DNA of 64,000 nt from Paludibacterium paludis (GCF_018802605.1 NZ_CP069161.1:2356001-2420000), one strand, 5' to 3'. Shown: positions 10,054 to 19,389, counted from the first letter of the stretch. The notes: generated by a model not told the origin, from the letters alone. Translations and numbers: made by a program.

Positions 10054-10565
10054 CCGAAGCACGGGAGGATTCCGCACGACACAGCAATCACAACAACGGC
10101 GATGCCGGCATCCGGCCGGGGTGATTGTGCGTGAACTGTCGTCTGAACACCGTCGAGCCCATCCCCACGCCTGTAGCGGGTCTCCTCCGCTCAATCCAAT
10201 CCTGCCGCATCGGCAATCCCCGCTACCGAAAGCATCGTCTGGCGCAGCCATTCCCCGGAACGCGCCGGATAACGGTTCATTCACGCATCAAGGCTTGTTT
10301 CGCCACGTACCCGGTTGTCGACGACACGCTCCGGCAATGTCATGATTTCGTCCTGATCGATGCGCACTGCCCCGGACTCTTTGCCAAGGCCTCCGGCCCA
10401 TCATTCGCCATCTGCCACACGGCAGGTTCATTGAATCGGAGCGAAAACCAGAGCCGGTGAAGGGTTCGAACAGAACACGGGACGGACGCCATCGACCCGT
10501 GCCCGGGAAGCGTCCGCTGGCGCCTTCCGGACAACGAATAACCACGCCAAACGCGGGGAGGTTCG
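10054..10565. other. Intergenic stretch without a supported gene
   Basis: About 510 bp before the M23 gene. Short open frames on both strands show no start signals or recognisable protein features. Confidence 0.45.
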
Positions 10566-11246
10566 ATGAAAGAAGACGTGATCGTTGAGTTTCCTCTATC
10601 GGGCGAGTGGTTCGTCGGCGCCGACGGAACGGAAAAGGGCCATGAACTGGCCTTCGATTTTGTCCGTGTGGATGCCCGGCTCAGGGCAACCCGGACGACC
10701 GCCTTGCGGGAGCTGTTGACCACCGTTCCGCTGACTGACTATTACGGCTGGGGACAGCCCATCCATGCCCCCTTCGACGGACACGTCATCACCGCCATCG
10801 ACGGATGCCCGGAGGTCTCCCGGAGCGTGGCGTCCATCCTTTTCGACAGTCTCGTGTCGCTGTTTTCGTCCGGACAGGAGGCGCTCATCGCCCGGATGAA
10901 GGCGGACGGTGACGGGGACATCCGTTGCTTTGCCGGCAACCACCTCGTGATCGAGTCGTCCCTGAGACCTGGCGTGTTCGCCTTCATCGCGCACGCGCGA
11001 TCCGGCTCGCTCACCGTGGCGCGGGGGGAGACGGTGAGCGCCGGGCAACCGGTGGCCGAAGTGGGAAACAGCGGGCTCTCCACGATGCCCCACCTGCATT
11101 TTCACGTGATGTCCGACCCCTCGCCCCTGACCGATCGGGTCATTCCATTCCGATTCGCGCGCTACGAAGCCCTCATCGATGGCCAATGGCAACTTCGCGA
11201 AGCATCGCTGCCGACGCGACGACAACGCATCCGCCGTGTCGATTGA
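10566..11246 (+). CDS. M23 (LytM-like) metallopeptidase family protein
   Basis: A 226-aa product with the peptidase M23 fold. Zinc-ligand candidates are the HELAFD segment near residue 27, a His in FIAHARSG and the terminal HLHFH near 178-182. M23 enzymes cut peptidoglycan cross-bridges, but this protein shows no signal peptide or TM helix, so export is unclear. A GGGAGG motif precedes the ATG. It is monocistronic. Confidence 0.8.
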   Translation: MKEDVIVEFPLSGEWFVGADGTEKGHELAFDFVRVDARLRATRTTALRELLTTVPLTDYYGWGQPIHAPFDGHVITAIDGCPEVSRSVASILFDSLVSLFSSGQEALIARMKADGDGDIRCFAGNHLVIESSLRPGVFAFIAHARSGSLTVARGETVSAGQPVAEVGNSGLSTMPHLHFHVMSDPSPLTDRVIPFRFARYEALIDGQWQLREASLPTRRQRIRRVD

Positions 11247-11402
11247 CCGGTAGTCGCCGCGCGGCGGACGGCAATGTTTTTTTGCCCGGCGCGGGTTTTC
11301 AGGGGAAGATGGGCGGCGGGAGGCGTCCACCCGACGCCACTTTGCCGGGAAGGCCATGTCTCCCGGCACGTTTCCATTACCCCACTCCGTCATCGACCAG
11401 CC

Positions 11403-11870
11403 ATGCCAGAAACCGACATCCAATGGGACTTGCCCGATCCGTTCACCCTCTCCCTCTCTCCCGCTCCGGAGGATATCGACGGACTGGGGCACACGAACAA
11501 CGCCGTCTATGTGCGCTGGTGCGAACAAGCCGGCTGGGCGCACTCCAGAGCGCTGGGGCTGGATATCGACGACTATCGGCGGCTTGACCGGGGCATGGCC
11601 ATCCGGCGCGGCAACTACCATTACCTGCTGCCGACCACCGAAGGCGAGCCGCTGTTGCTGGGAACCTGGCTAATCGCCGGCGACAGCCCCCTGTCCGCGT
11701 TCCGGTGCTTTCAGCTGGTTCGCCTAAGCGACCGGAACACCGTGCTGCGGGGGCGATGGGAACTGGTATGCATCGAGCTTTCCAGCGGCCGCCCCAAGCG
11801 CTTGCCCAAAGAATTCAAGGCGGCCTATCAACCGGCGATGACCGCGGCGGCGTGCCCGCCCGAGCTTTAG
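11403..11870 (+). CDS. Acyl-CoA thioesterase (hot-dog fold)
   Basis: A 155-aa YbgC/FadM-like 4-hydroxybenzoyl-CoA-thioesterase type protein. The hallmark is DIDGLGHTNNAVYVRW near residues 20-36, with a His-Asn pair in the usual place. The substrate is unknown. The start at MPETDIQW was preferred over an upstream in-frame start at 11274 that adds Arg-rich sequence. It is convergent with the TetR gene, 3 bp away from its stop. Confidence 0.85.
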   Translation: MPETDIQWDLPDPFTLSLSPAPEDIDGLGHTNNAVYVRWCEQAGWAHSRALGLDIDDYRRLDRGMAIRRGNYHYLLPTTEGEPLLLGTWLIAGDSPLSAFRCFQLVRLSDRNTVLRGRWELVCIELSSGRPKRLPKEFKAAYQPAMTAAACPPEL

Positions 11871-11873
11871 CGG

Positions 11874-12512
11874 TCAGGCATACGGGGTACCGGCCATCGC
11901 GGCATTCAGGCCCGCCGACCCTTTATCGATCAGGGCCAGAAACAGCGCCCTCGCCTTTTCGGTATCCCGATCCTGCCGGAACGACCGGTGCGCCTCAATC
12001 AAGGCCACCGACCACATTGCCAGCAGCAGGCAGGCGGCCAGATGGGCGTCGGCGTCCGAAGGCTCCCGCCCCGCACCGATCATCAGTTCCACGGCCAGAA
12101 TCTGCGCCAGTTCGTCGCGGATGGCCCGAGCCCGGGCCTTGAGGGTTTCGCTGTCACCGATCGCCTCGACGAAGGCCTGACTCGCCGCCGAGAACTCGAC
12201 CAGCGGGCTGCGCTCTTCCACCAGCCGGTGCGCCAGCCGGCGCAACGCCTCGACCGGTGATATCCCGCACTCTCTTTGCCGCAGTGCGGCGCGCAGAATT
12301 TCTCGCCCCTCTTCGTCGCGGTCGAAGAACATGTCTTCCTTGCGCGGAAAGTGATTGAACACTGTCATTCTGCCGACGTCGGCGGCCGCCGCGATTTCAT
12401 CCACCGTGACATGGTCGAAACCCCGTTCCAGAAAAAGGCGCGTGGCGACCGTGGAAATACTCTGCCGTGTCGCAAGGCGTTTGCGCGAACGACGGTCTGT
12501 TGGAATTGACAT
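11874..12512 (-). CDS. TetR family transcriptional regulator
   Basis: A 212-aa repressor-type protein. The N-terminal HTH (about 15-60: RQSISTVATRLFLERGFDHV, then VDEIAAAADVGRMTVFNHF) precedes an all-alpha ligand domain. It is divergent from an MFS efflux gene with a palindrome in the shared gap, the standard arrangement for a local repressor of the pump. The inducer is unknown. Confidence 0.92.
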   Translation of the reverse strand: MSIPTDRRSRKRLATRQSISTVATRLFLERGFDHVTVDEIAAAADVGRMTVFNHFPRKEDMFFDRDEEGREILRAALRQRECGISPVEALRRLAHRLVEERSPLVEFSAASQAFVEAIGDSETLKARARAIRDELAQILAVELMIGAGREPSDADAHLAACLLLAMWSVALIEAHRSFRQDRDTEKARALFLALIDKGSAGLNAAMAGTPYA

Positions 12513-12550
12513 GATGTAAGTGTGAGGCGTAAATTATGTACTGAGTACAT
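12506..12550 (+). promoter_or_regulatory. Candidate efflux promoter and TetR-type operator
   Basis: TTGACA at 12506, an 18-bp spacer and TAAATT at 12530 form a plausible promoter for the MFS gene. Right after it is the perfect palindrome ATGTACT-G-AGTACAT (12536-12550). On the other strand the same palindrome overlaps a CATAAT -10-like box for tetR, so one bound repressor could block both genes. Confidence 0.55.
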
Positions 12551-12665
12551 TTTAATGTTGAGTATAAATTTATTATAGCCGTCACCCCGCCGCATGTCAC
12601 GCCCGCCGGCCCCGGCGTGTCGCCACCCGTTTCCCTGCCCCCGGGGGCGTTACCGGAATACCACC

Positions 12666-13862
12666 ATGACACCACCCCTTATCATTATTTTCATTGCCAT
12701 CGCGCTTGACGCCATCGGTATCGGCTTGATTTTTCCCATTCTGCCGCGGTTGCTTGCCGAGGTCGCCCACACCGGCAATATCGCGCCCTATCTGGGCATC
12801 ATGACGTCCTTGTACGCCTTGATGCAGTTCCTCTTCGCACCGGTGCTGGGCGCATTGAGCGATCGACTCGGACGGCGGCCGGTGCTGCTGGCCTCTCTGG
12901 CCGGCGCCGCTGTCAACTACTGGGTGATGGCCTTCGCGCCGCAGCTGTGGATGCTGCTCGTCGGCCGCGCCATCGCGGGGCTGAGCAGCGCCAACCTTTC
13001 CGTGGCCACCGCCTACATCACGGACATCACCCCGGCCGACCGGCGCGCACAGCGATTCGGTCTGTTCAACGCCATGTTCGGCATCGGTTTCATCATCGGC
13101 CCGGTGCTTGGCGGCCTGCTCGGCGATTACGGACTGCGTCTGCCGTTTATCGCCGCCGCCGCACTCACCAGCGGCAACCTGCTGCTCGCGTTCTTCGTCC
13201 TGCCCGAATCGCGCGCACCGCGCCGCGAGCCCATCGATCTCGTGTCGCTCAACCCGTTGCGCCCGCTGCGCTGGGCCCTCTGCGCGAAACCCCTGCTGCC
13301 CGTCACCGCCCTGTTTTTCATCCTGAGCGCCGCCGGCGAAGCCTACGGCACCTGCTGGGCACTGTGGGGTCATGACACGTTCCGCTGGGATGGGCTGCAC
13401 ATCGGCCTGTCGCTGGGTCTCTTCGGTGCGTGCCAGGCCCTGGCCCAGGTCTTCCTGCCAGGGCCCGCGATCAAATGGCTGGGGGAGCGCGGCACCGTGC
13501 TGACCGGACTTGCCGGCGCCATTGTCACCCTGACCGTGATGGCGTTCGCCCGGGAGGGCTGGATGGTGTTCGCGGTCATGCCGGCGCTTGCGCTGGCGGG
13601 CATCGGAAGCCCGGCCCTGCAAGCGCTGGCGACACGCCTCGTCGACGAACACCGGCAGGGTCAGCTTCAGGGCGTACTGGCATCGGCGGTCAGCCTCGCC
13701 TCCATCGTGGCTCCTTTTGTCTTCTCGACTGTCTATTTCACGGTTGGCGGGCAATGGCCGGGCGGTGTCTGGCTGTTCGCGGTGGCGATACAGGCACTCG
13801 CGGTGCCACTGGTGCTCGGCCTGCGGTCTCCCCCCCATGACGTCATGCCGCCGGTCGAATGA
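12666..13862 (+). CDS. MFS drug efflux transporter, TetA-like
   Basis: A 398-aa inner-membrane drug/H+ antiporter of the major facilitator superfamily with 12 predicted TM helices. The loop 2-3 motif is GALSDRLGRRP, the MFS signature. The N-terminus LDAIGIGLIFPILPRLL resembles TetA and related 12-TM pumps. The start at 12666 places a short tail before helix 1; the longer frame from 12594 has no membrane character. Resistance spectrum cannot be read from sequence. It is probably repressed by the divergent TetR gene. Confidence 0.9.
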   Translation: MTPPLIIIFIAIALDAIGIGLIFPILPRLLAEVAHTGNIAPYLGIMTSLYALMQFLFAPVLGALSDRLGRRPVLLASLAGAAVNYWVMAFAPQLWMLLVGRAIAGLSSANLSVATAYITDITPADRRAQRFGLFNAMFGIGFIIGPVLGGLLGDYGLRLPFIAAAALTSGNLLLAFFVLPESRAPRREPIDLVSLNPLRPLRWALCAKPLLPVTALFFILSAAGEAYGTCWALWGHDTFRWDGLHIGLSLGLFGACQALAQVFLPGPAIKWLGERGTVLTGLAGAIVTLTVMAFAREGWMVFAVMPALALAGIGSPALQALATRLVDEHRQGQLQGVLASAVSLASIVAPFVFSTVYFTVGGQWPGGVWLFAVAIQALAVPLVLGLRSPPHDVMPPVE

Positions 13863-13924
13863 CGGAAAACTTTGTCGTTGTCGTCAAATAGCGCCGTCGC
13901 CAGACGGCCCTTCCGGGTGCTCTT

Positions 13925-14632
13925 TTACTTGCCAACAGGAAAGAGCAGCGCCTCATAGTCGATATCGTTTCTCCCGTTCTTACTGTTTCTCACTGAGAAG
14001 TAAATTATTCCATCACCATTATCAATTCGCTTTCCAATTGCAAGTTTCATTGCCAACAACGGTTCTGCCGCACTGGGTTTATGTTGCCATTGCGTTCCTG
14101 TCCAACGACCTGTCGCACTATCCTTATCTTGGTTATTGATACGATTCACTTCCGTCAACCTCGCGAGTGGTGTTGTTGCTGAAGTTGCGTCCGGAGCGAT
14201 AATGAATCCGTTGATCCTGACTGTGGAAGGTTGGGTAACCAGTCGCAGCGCGCCGTTCGGTAGTCGCTCGGTCGACAGGCGAATGCTTGCGACTTGCACC
14301 AACTGGGGCTTCTTCGCCACAGACTGCAAGTATGCGTACTCTTTTTCTGTGACCCGAAAATTCGGATGATAGGGAAGAGGCTGATCTGGTTTGGCATGAG
14401 CCAGATACGTGTTAGCCCATTCAGGCTGATCCGCAATAGCCGCTTGGAAGCGCAGGGCGATTCTCTGAGCCTCGATCGGCAAGCCGATTTTCATCACTCT
14501 GGCTTGCACCGGGGTCGACCCCGGCAGCAATGAGAGAGGAAAACTCGCAGCGGTGGCAGCGCAAACATGAGGAGCAGCAACCAGCACGCTGAGAACGACA
14601 ACCGGCATAATATGACGCATACAAACTTTCAT
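13925..14632 (-). CDS. Secreted hypothetical protein
   Basis: A 235-aa product with an N-terminal signal peptide (MPVVVLSVLVAAPHVCA, cleavage probable after the second CA/AA region). The mature part has motifs such as NTYLAHAKPDQPLPYHPNF and ends GRNDIDYEALLFPVGK, but I do not recognise a family. ATG 14632 was preferred to a TTG at 14647. Its composition is lower in GC than its neighbours. Confidence 0.6.
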   Translation of the reverse strand: MKVCMRHIMPVVVLSVLVAAPHVCAATAASFPLSLLPGSTPVQARVMKIGLPIEAQRIALRFQAAIADQPEWANTYLAHAKPDQPLPYHPNFRVTEKEYAYLQSVAKKPQLVQVASIRLSTERLPNGALRLVTQPSTVRINGFIIAPDATSATTPLARLTEVNRINNQDKDSATGRWTGTQWQHKPSAAEPLLAMKLAIGKRIDNGDGIIYFSVRNSKNGRNDIDYEALLFPVGK

Positions 14633-14693
14633 AAAGTGGTCTGACAAGACGAATACCGTTTCTTTTGAAGAAATCCCAAGTGAATAATATTAC

Positions 14694-14708
14694 AATGTTT
14701 TAAACATT
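14694..14708. promoter_or_regulatory. Palindrome in the promoter region of the secreted protein gene
   Basis: AATGTTT-T-AAACATT is a perfect 7-bp inverted repeat about 60 bp upstream of the minus-strand start. On that strand a TTGAAA and TAATAT pair with about 18 bp spacing overlaps it, so it could be an operator. This is a weak call. Confidence 0.35.
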
Positions 14709-14802
14709 AATTTCAAATTAGACCAGCGACCTCCCCTGAACCGGCGCTACGGGTACGCGGTGTGGTAGTATTTTCCTACCCCCCATAGCCGGAGTCCGGA
14801 AC

Positions 14803-15444
14803 ATGCACACCGCGCCCCCCCTGACCCATTCCCCCGCGCCGATCAATACGGTGATTTTCGATCTGGGCGGAGTACTGATCGACTGGAATCCGCGCTATCT
14901 CTACCGGCAGATTTTCGCGGATCCCGGCGAGATGGAATCGTTTCTGTCCTCCGTCTGCAATCAGGCCTGGAACGAGCAGCAGGATGCCGGGCGTCCATGG
15001 GCCGAGGCCGTACGCGAACTGACCGCGCGCCATCCGGACCACGCCACCGCGATCGCCGCCTATCACGAACGCTGGCCCGAGACGCTTGGCGGCGAAATCG
15101 CCGATACGGTCGATATCCTGAGCCGGCTGAAAACAGCCGGACTGCGGCTCTATGCGCTGACCAACTGGTCCGCCGAAACGTTCCCTGTCGCGCTGGAGCG
15201 CTTCGCCTTCCTGTCCTGGTTCGCGGGGATCGTCGTCTCCGGCGAGGAACGGCTGATCAAACCCGACCCGCGCCTCTTCGAAGTCATGTTGTCAAGGTAC
15301 GATATCGACCGCTCCCGTGCGCTGTTCATCGACGATTCCGCGCGCAATGTCGCGGCGGCCGGCAACCTCGGGTTGCGCAGCCTGCACTTCACGGATCCTG
15401 ACACGCTGCGCCGCGATCTCGAATCGGCCGGCATCGCGCTGTAA
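14803..15444 (+). CDS. HAD-IA family hydrolase
   Basis: A 213-aa cytosolic haloacid-dehalogenase-superfamily phosphatase-like enzyme, similar in layout to YihX. HAD motif I is VIFDLGGVLIDW (the nucleophile position is Asp, followed by Leu-Gly-Gly-Val), motif II is LTNWS, motif III includes KPDPRLF, and motif IV is LFIDDSARNV. The substrate is unknown. Confidence 0.87.
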   Translation: MHTAPPLTHSPAPINTVIFDLGGVLIDWNPRYLYRQIFADPGEMESFLSSVCNQAWNEQQDAGRPWAEAVRELTARHPDHATAIAAYHERWPETLGGEIADTVDILSRLKTAGLRLYALTNWSAETFPVALERFAFLSWFAGIVVSGEERLIKPDPRLFEVMLSRYDIDRSRALFIDDSARNVAAAGNLGLRSLHFTDPDTLRRDLESAGIAL

Positions 15445-15545
15445 GGCGCGGGCTGTACAAAAAAGACAGGTCACCCCGGCAAAACCGGCGAGGATCTTCA
15501 GGCTGGACTAAAACCAAAACACGTCCTGTCACGGGGGAGTCCGAC

Positions 15546-17369
15546 ATGAAGGCCCACGCCGATTCACCACGCATTCTCGCCGACTCCACCGCGGATACCC
15601 CACTCCGCTCACAGGGAGGCATATCCGTCACCCCTCACCATATCGTCGATGGCAGCCGCCGCGTGCTTGCGGCCAAGACCGTCCAAATGGCGGCGGACCG
15701 AAGTGCCCAGGCCGCCCGCGCAGCCCGCTATCAAGCGATGGCGGACACGCGCCTGGCGGCCAGATCCCTGTCCGCGCCGGCCCCATCCGGCGCGCAAGGG
15801 CTGCCGGACCGGTTGAAATCGGGCATCGAACACCTGGCCGGCCTGCCCATGGACGATGTGAGGGTTCACCGCAATTCCGCCTTGCCAGCCCAGCTGCACG
15901 CCCACGCCTTCACGCAAGGCACCGACATCCACCTGGGCGCCGGCCAGGACCGCCATCTGGCGCACGAGGCCTGGCATGTGGTGCAGCAAAAACAGGGACG
16001 GGTGAAACCGACGATTCAGTTACACGGCGGCGTCGCCATCAATGACGAAAAAGAACTGGAAAACGAAGCCGACCGGATGGGCGAGCGGGCGCAGCGCGGG
16101 GTGCCTGCCCCCATGCCAGCCGCCCCGGGTGGCGCTCCGGCCGTTCATGCCGTCGGCGCCGTCGTGCAACACAAACGGCTTGCCGGACAACCGGCGGAAA
16201 ACATCATCCAGTGCGCCACCAAAACGTCGCTGTACGGCACCTTCGAAACCGAGGCCTATGCGATCAAGGATGGCGCAGAAGGGGATGAGGTCGACTTCAA
16301 CCTGACCTTTCTGCCCAAGGACTCGGCCGACGCGACCAAGGTGGCCCTGGTGCAGGTCGTCAAAAGCGTTTACAAGGGGGATATCGAAGCGTCGACGCCG
16401 AACAACATCGCCAAACAGACGGAACAGGGTCACGAGATCGACCAGCACCCGACCAACCGCAACCCTCTTTACGCCACCGAGGACGAACCGGCCGACAACG
16501 CCGACACGCTGGCGGCCTACGCGACCAACCATCCCTCTATCGGACAGCACGCGATCAAGCGCACTGGCACCTGGGTGCAAAAAGCCCGGCTGATCGATGA
16601 GCCCACCATCGCCGACGAGGCCGACTCGAGCATGGAATTCGAAACCTCGGCCCTGGCGATCGAAGGCAATGATGCCGGCACCTACTACGGCTCGGTGTCC
16701 TGGGGCTGGAAAAACATCACCGGAAACCATGCCGAACTCCTGCCATTCAACCTGGCCTCGCAAGGCGTGCCGACCGCGAATTTTCTGGCGGCGGCGAAGA
16801 AATGGAACAGCGCCAAAGCCAGCACAGGGTTCTACTACACCAAAGCGGACAACACACGCGTGGTCAATGGCAAGGACAAGCTGCTGTTCCTGCTGCCCAA
16901 GGACACCAAAGTCAAATACATAGACGACACCGAGGACGGCTGCATCGAAATGCGCGTGGTGGGTGGCGGGCACGATGGGAAAAAAGGCTACATCAAGGTC
17001 GGCGACCTGAAAGACCGGGGGGACGGCAAGGACACGGTCAAGCTTCCTGTCATGGACAAGGCGCCCGAAGAGGTGAAATGGTTCGTCGCGCAATTCGCGC
17101 GCGCCAAGGAATACGTCGTCGCGGCCTTCATCCGTTTGCCCGATCCGCGCATCGACTACATGAATTTCGTCAGCGAGGCATCGATGCGCAAGCACGGCTG
17201 GAACTCGACCGGGGAAATGTACCGGGATTTGCAGCGGTACAAGAAGGCATTCGAAAAATACGAGCCGCTCGAACAGCTGTACGGCTGGAGCCGTCTTGCC
17301 ACGGTCGGCATGGCGATGAACGGAGGGCGAGCCGCCGGGCCCTCCGAACCACCCGACTACTTTATCTGA
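15546..17369 (+). CDS. DUF4157 (eCIS leader) protein, candidate eCIS cargo 1
   Basis: A 607-aa product. DUF4157 proteins are the typical cargo of eCIS particles. The leader (residues about 85-180) reads MDDVRVHRNS, then HLAHEAWHVVQQKQGR, with HEAWH (near 140) as an HExxH zincin-like motif. It closely resembles the leader of the second cargo gene at 41965. Gly/Ala/Pro-rich linker follows to about 215, and the rest (about 220-607) is a beta-rich module with VQVVKSVYKG, AGTYYGSVSWGWK and FLLPKDTKVKYI, of a type seen in other DUF4157 proteins but of unknown activity. A GGGGGAG ribosome binding site sits 7 bp before the ATG. It lies 1.4 kb upstream of the eCIS operon, apparently as its own unit. 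Confidence 0.88.
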   Translation: MKAHADSPRILADSTADTPLRSQGGISVTPHHIVDGSRRVLAAKTVQMAADRSAQAARAARYQAMADTRLAARSLSAPAPSGAQGLPDRLKSGIEHLAGLPMDDVRVHRNSALPAQLHAHAFTQGTDIHLGAGQDRHLAHEAWHVVQQKQGRVKPTIQLHGGVAINDEKELENEADRMGERAQRGVPAPMPAAPGGAPAVHAVGAVVQHKRLAGQPAENIIQCATKTSLYGTFETEAYAIKDGAEGDEVDFNLTFLPKDSADATKVALVQVVKSVYKGDIEASTPNNIAKQTEQGHEIDQHPTNRNPLYATEDEPADNADTLAAYATNHPSIGQHAIKRTGTWVQKARLIDEPTIADEADSSMEFETSALAIEGNDAGTYYGSVSWGWKNITGNHAELLPFNLASQGVPTANFLAAAKKWNSAKASTGFYYTKADNTRVVNGKDKLLFLLPKDTKVKYIDDTEDGCIEMRVVGGGHDGKKGYIKVGDLKDRGDGKDTVKLPVMDKAPEEVKWFVAQFARAKEYVVAAFIRLPDPRIDYMNFVSEASMRKHGWNSTGEMYRDLQRYKKAFEKYEPLEQLYGWSRLATVGMAMNGGRAAGPSEPPDYFI

Positions 17370-17398
17370 AACAGACGCCGACGACTGGCGCGCCCCCG

Positions 17399-18004
17399 CT
17401 ACTCGACGACGGGAATCCCTGTTTCGCCAAGACTCGCGTCCTCCAGACCGCCCAGTTGATATTCCAGCGGACAGTCGAACGGCTCCTCCTCGCGCAGCGG
17501 CGAATACACCCAGGACGCCGAGCGGCACCCTCTGCCCAGATAGAACCCCACCGATTCGATCGCCGAATGGGACGAAATATACAATTTCTCGGCTTTCATG
17601 CGCCGCCCCCTCGCGACGCACTCGGCAAACAGCCGCTTGCCGAAACCGCGTCCACGGTATCGGCTGTCGACATGGAATTCCTTCAGGAGCGCATACTCGT
17701 TCTCGTCGCCGATACACTCTGCCTCGAGCAGGGCGAACCCCGCCAGTTTGCCGTGCAGGAAAAGCCCCAGCGCATAACCTCCCCGGCTAACCGCCTCCCG
17801 CATGCCGGCCGATATCATTCGTCTCTCTTCCGGCGCCCAATCGTCGATGAACGGCGCCGGCTCGATCCTCATATTGCCTTTCTCTCCCCGGTAAACCAGT
17901 CCCACCGCCTGATGGCGGACAAATTGATCCAGAAAATCCCCGCCGATTTCACCGGCCTGCAACTCCCTGACCTCGATCGGCTCTGATCTTACTCTTGCTT
18001 GCAT
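17399..18004 (-). CDS. GNAT family N-acetyltransferase
   Basis: A 201-aa product with the GNAT fold; the acetyl-CoA site is the R-G-x-G-x-G/A loop here YRGRGFGKRLFAEC (about 118-131), preceded by LKEFHVDSRYRGRG. The substrate is unknown. The start at 18004 (MQARVRSEP) was chosen because the upstream in-frame extension is not protein-like. It is convergent with cargo 1 and divergent from the next GNAT gene. No link to the eCIS is evident. Confidence 0.82.
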   Translation of the reverse strand: MQARVRSEPIEVRELQAGEIGGDFLDQFVRHQAVGLVYRGEKGNMRIEPAPFIDDWAPEERRMISAGMREAVSRGGYALGLFLHGKLAGFALLEAECIGDENEYALLKEFHVDSRYRGRGFGKRLFAECVARGRRMKAEKLYISSHSAIESVGFYLGRGCRSASWVYSPLREEEPFDCPLEYQLGGLEDASLGETGIPVVE

Positions 18005-18214
18005 CGGATATCCCGTCTGTCCAGTTTTTCGTTTACGTATGACCCGGCAGCCGGGCGGATCGTTCGGCCATGCGGGCATTTTCCCCTCCGCTCCGACAGC
18101 ACAATCATCCAAAACGCGCCGCGCGCGCATTGCCGGCGACAGGCGGCCAAGTTATAACTGATGTCCCGGCTCGCGCCGGTCCCGATTTTTTCAAATGTGT
18201 GTCCGGAGCCCCTC

Positions 18215-18634
18215 ATGTACCGTATCGAAATTTCCCTGCCTTCCGTCGAAACCTATCGTCATCTTCGCACCCGCTCCGGATTGAGCGACAAGACCGCCGA
18301 AGCGGCCGAAAAGGGGCTGGCCAACTCGCTCTTCGCCGTTCAGGTCCTGTTCAACGACACGCCCGTCGGCATGGGCCGGGTGATCGGGGACGGAGGCTGC
18401 TTCTTCCAGGTGGTCGATATCGCCGTCCTTGAAGAACACCGCGGCCAGGGACTCGGCAAAGCCATCATGAGCGCCATTCGCGCCTACATCGACGAACAGG
18501 TTCCCGAATCCGGTTACGTATCGCTGATCGCCGACGGCCGGGCACAGGATCTTTACGCCCAGTTCGGTTTCACCCCCACCGCGCCGGCCTCGGTCGGCAT
18601 GGCCTACCGCCGGACTCCCACCCGTAACGCCTGA
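18215..18634 (+). CDS. GNAT family N-acetyltransferase
   Basis: A 139-aa, single-domain acetyltransferase. The acetyl-CoA-binding motif is EEHRGQGLGKAIMSAI (about 84-99). The start was placed at MYRIEISLPS; the upstream frame adds an unlikely leader. The substrate is unknown. Confidence 0.82.
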   Translation: MYRIEISLPSVETYRHLRTRSGLSDKTAEAAEKGLANSLFAVQVLFNDTPVGMGRVIGDGGCFFQVVDIAVLEEHRGQGLGKAIMSAIRAYIDEQVPESGYVSLIADGRAQDLYAQFGFTPTAPASVGMAYRRTPTRNA

Positions 18635-18813
18635 TCCGCCCCTCCCGCGGCGTCCGCTCACGAACGCCGCGCCCCCTTTCCCGTCGCGCCCGCCCTATCC
18701 GCCAGTCTCAGTTTTCAGGATGACGAATTCATCTTTTTGCTGATGGAATCAAGGGTTCCGTCCCCGGCAAAATTCCGCATACCGCGCTTTATTACCTGAA
18801 GAACCACGCACCG

Positions 18814-19389
18814 ATGATCGATCGCGCGCTAAGCCATCTGGCCTCACAACTTAACCAGCATTTTCGCCAGCGCTTCACCCCGGCGGAGGATCCTGTTGTC
18901 GTGTCCAACCTGCTGGATCCGGGCGGGAGCCCGGAAATGATCACCGGCAACAAGCTCGTGCTGTTCGTCAGCGGTATCGAACGCGAAACCGCCGCCCATC
19001 GCGCGCAGCCGGCCGGCATGGAAACAGCGGCCAGAATGCGGGGGCCCGAGCCCATGTTTCTCAACCTGCTGGTGATGTGCGCGGCCACGTTCAGCGGCAG
19101 GGGGTACACCGAAGCGTTGCGCTATCTGTCCGATGCCATTGCATTTTTCCAGAGCCGGCCAGTGTTCGATCACCACAATTCGCCCGATCTCGATCCGCGC
19201 CTGGAGCGCCTGGTCCTGAATATCGAGAACCTTTCCGGCAGCGACATGCACAGCCTGTGGAGCTTGCACGGAGGTCGCTACCTGCCCTCCGTACTGTACC
19301 GGGTGCGGTTGATCTGCCTGGATGAAAGCCCGCTCACCCGCCGCGAAAGCCTGGTGCAGACACCGGACATCGAGGTTGGCCGTTCATGA
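18814..19389 (+). CDS. eCIS tail terminator/cap protein (DUF4255, Pvc16-like)
   Basis: A 191-aa product of the DUF4255 family, which caps the sheath-tube end distal to the baseplate in eCIS. The N-terminal pattern is DRALSHLASQLNQHFRQRF followed by VVVSNLLDPGGSPEMITGN and NKLVLFVSGIERE, typical for the family. It is first in the operon. No strong promoter was found in the 180-bp gap upstream. Its stop overlaps the next ATG by 4 bp. Confidence 0.85.
   Translation: MIDRALSHLASQLNQHFRQRFTPAEDPVVVSNLLDPGGSPEMITGNKLVLFVSGIERETAAHRAQPAGMETAARMRGPEPMFLNLLVMCAATFSGRGYTEALRYLSDAIAFFQSRPVFDHHNSPDLDPRLERLVLNIENLSGSDMHSLWSLHGGRYLPSVLYRVRLICLDESPLTRRESLVQTPDIEVGRS

Noticed and set aside
16020..17717. Minus-strand 565-aa open frame opposite cargo 1
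   Set aside because: Mirror of the DUF4157 gene; Arg/Val/Gly-rich without domains, and it runs into the convergent GNAT gene.
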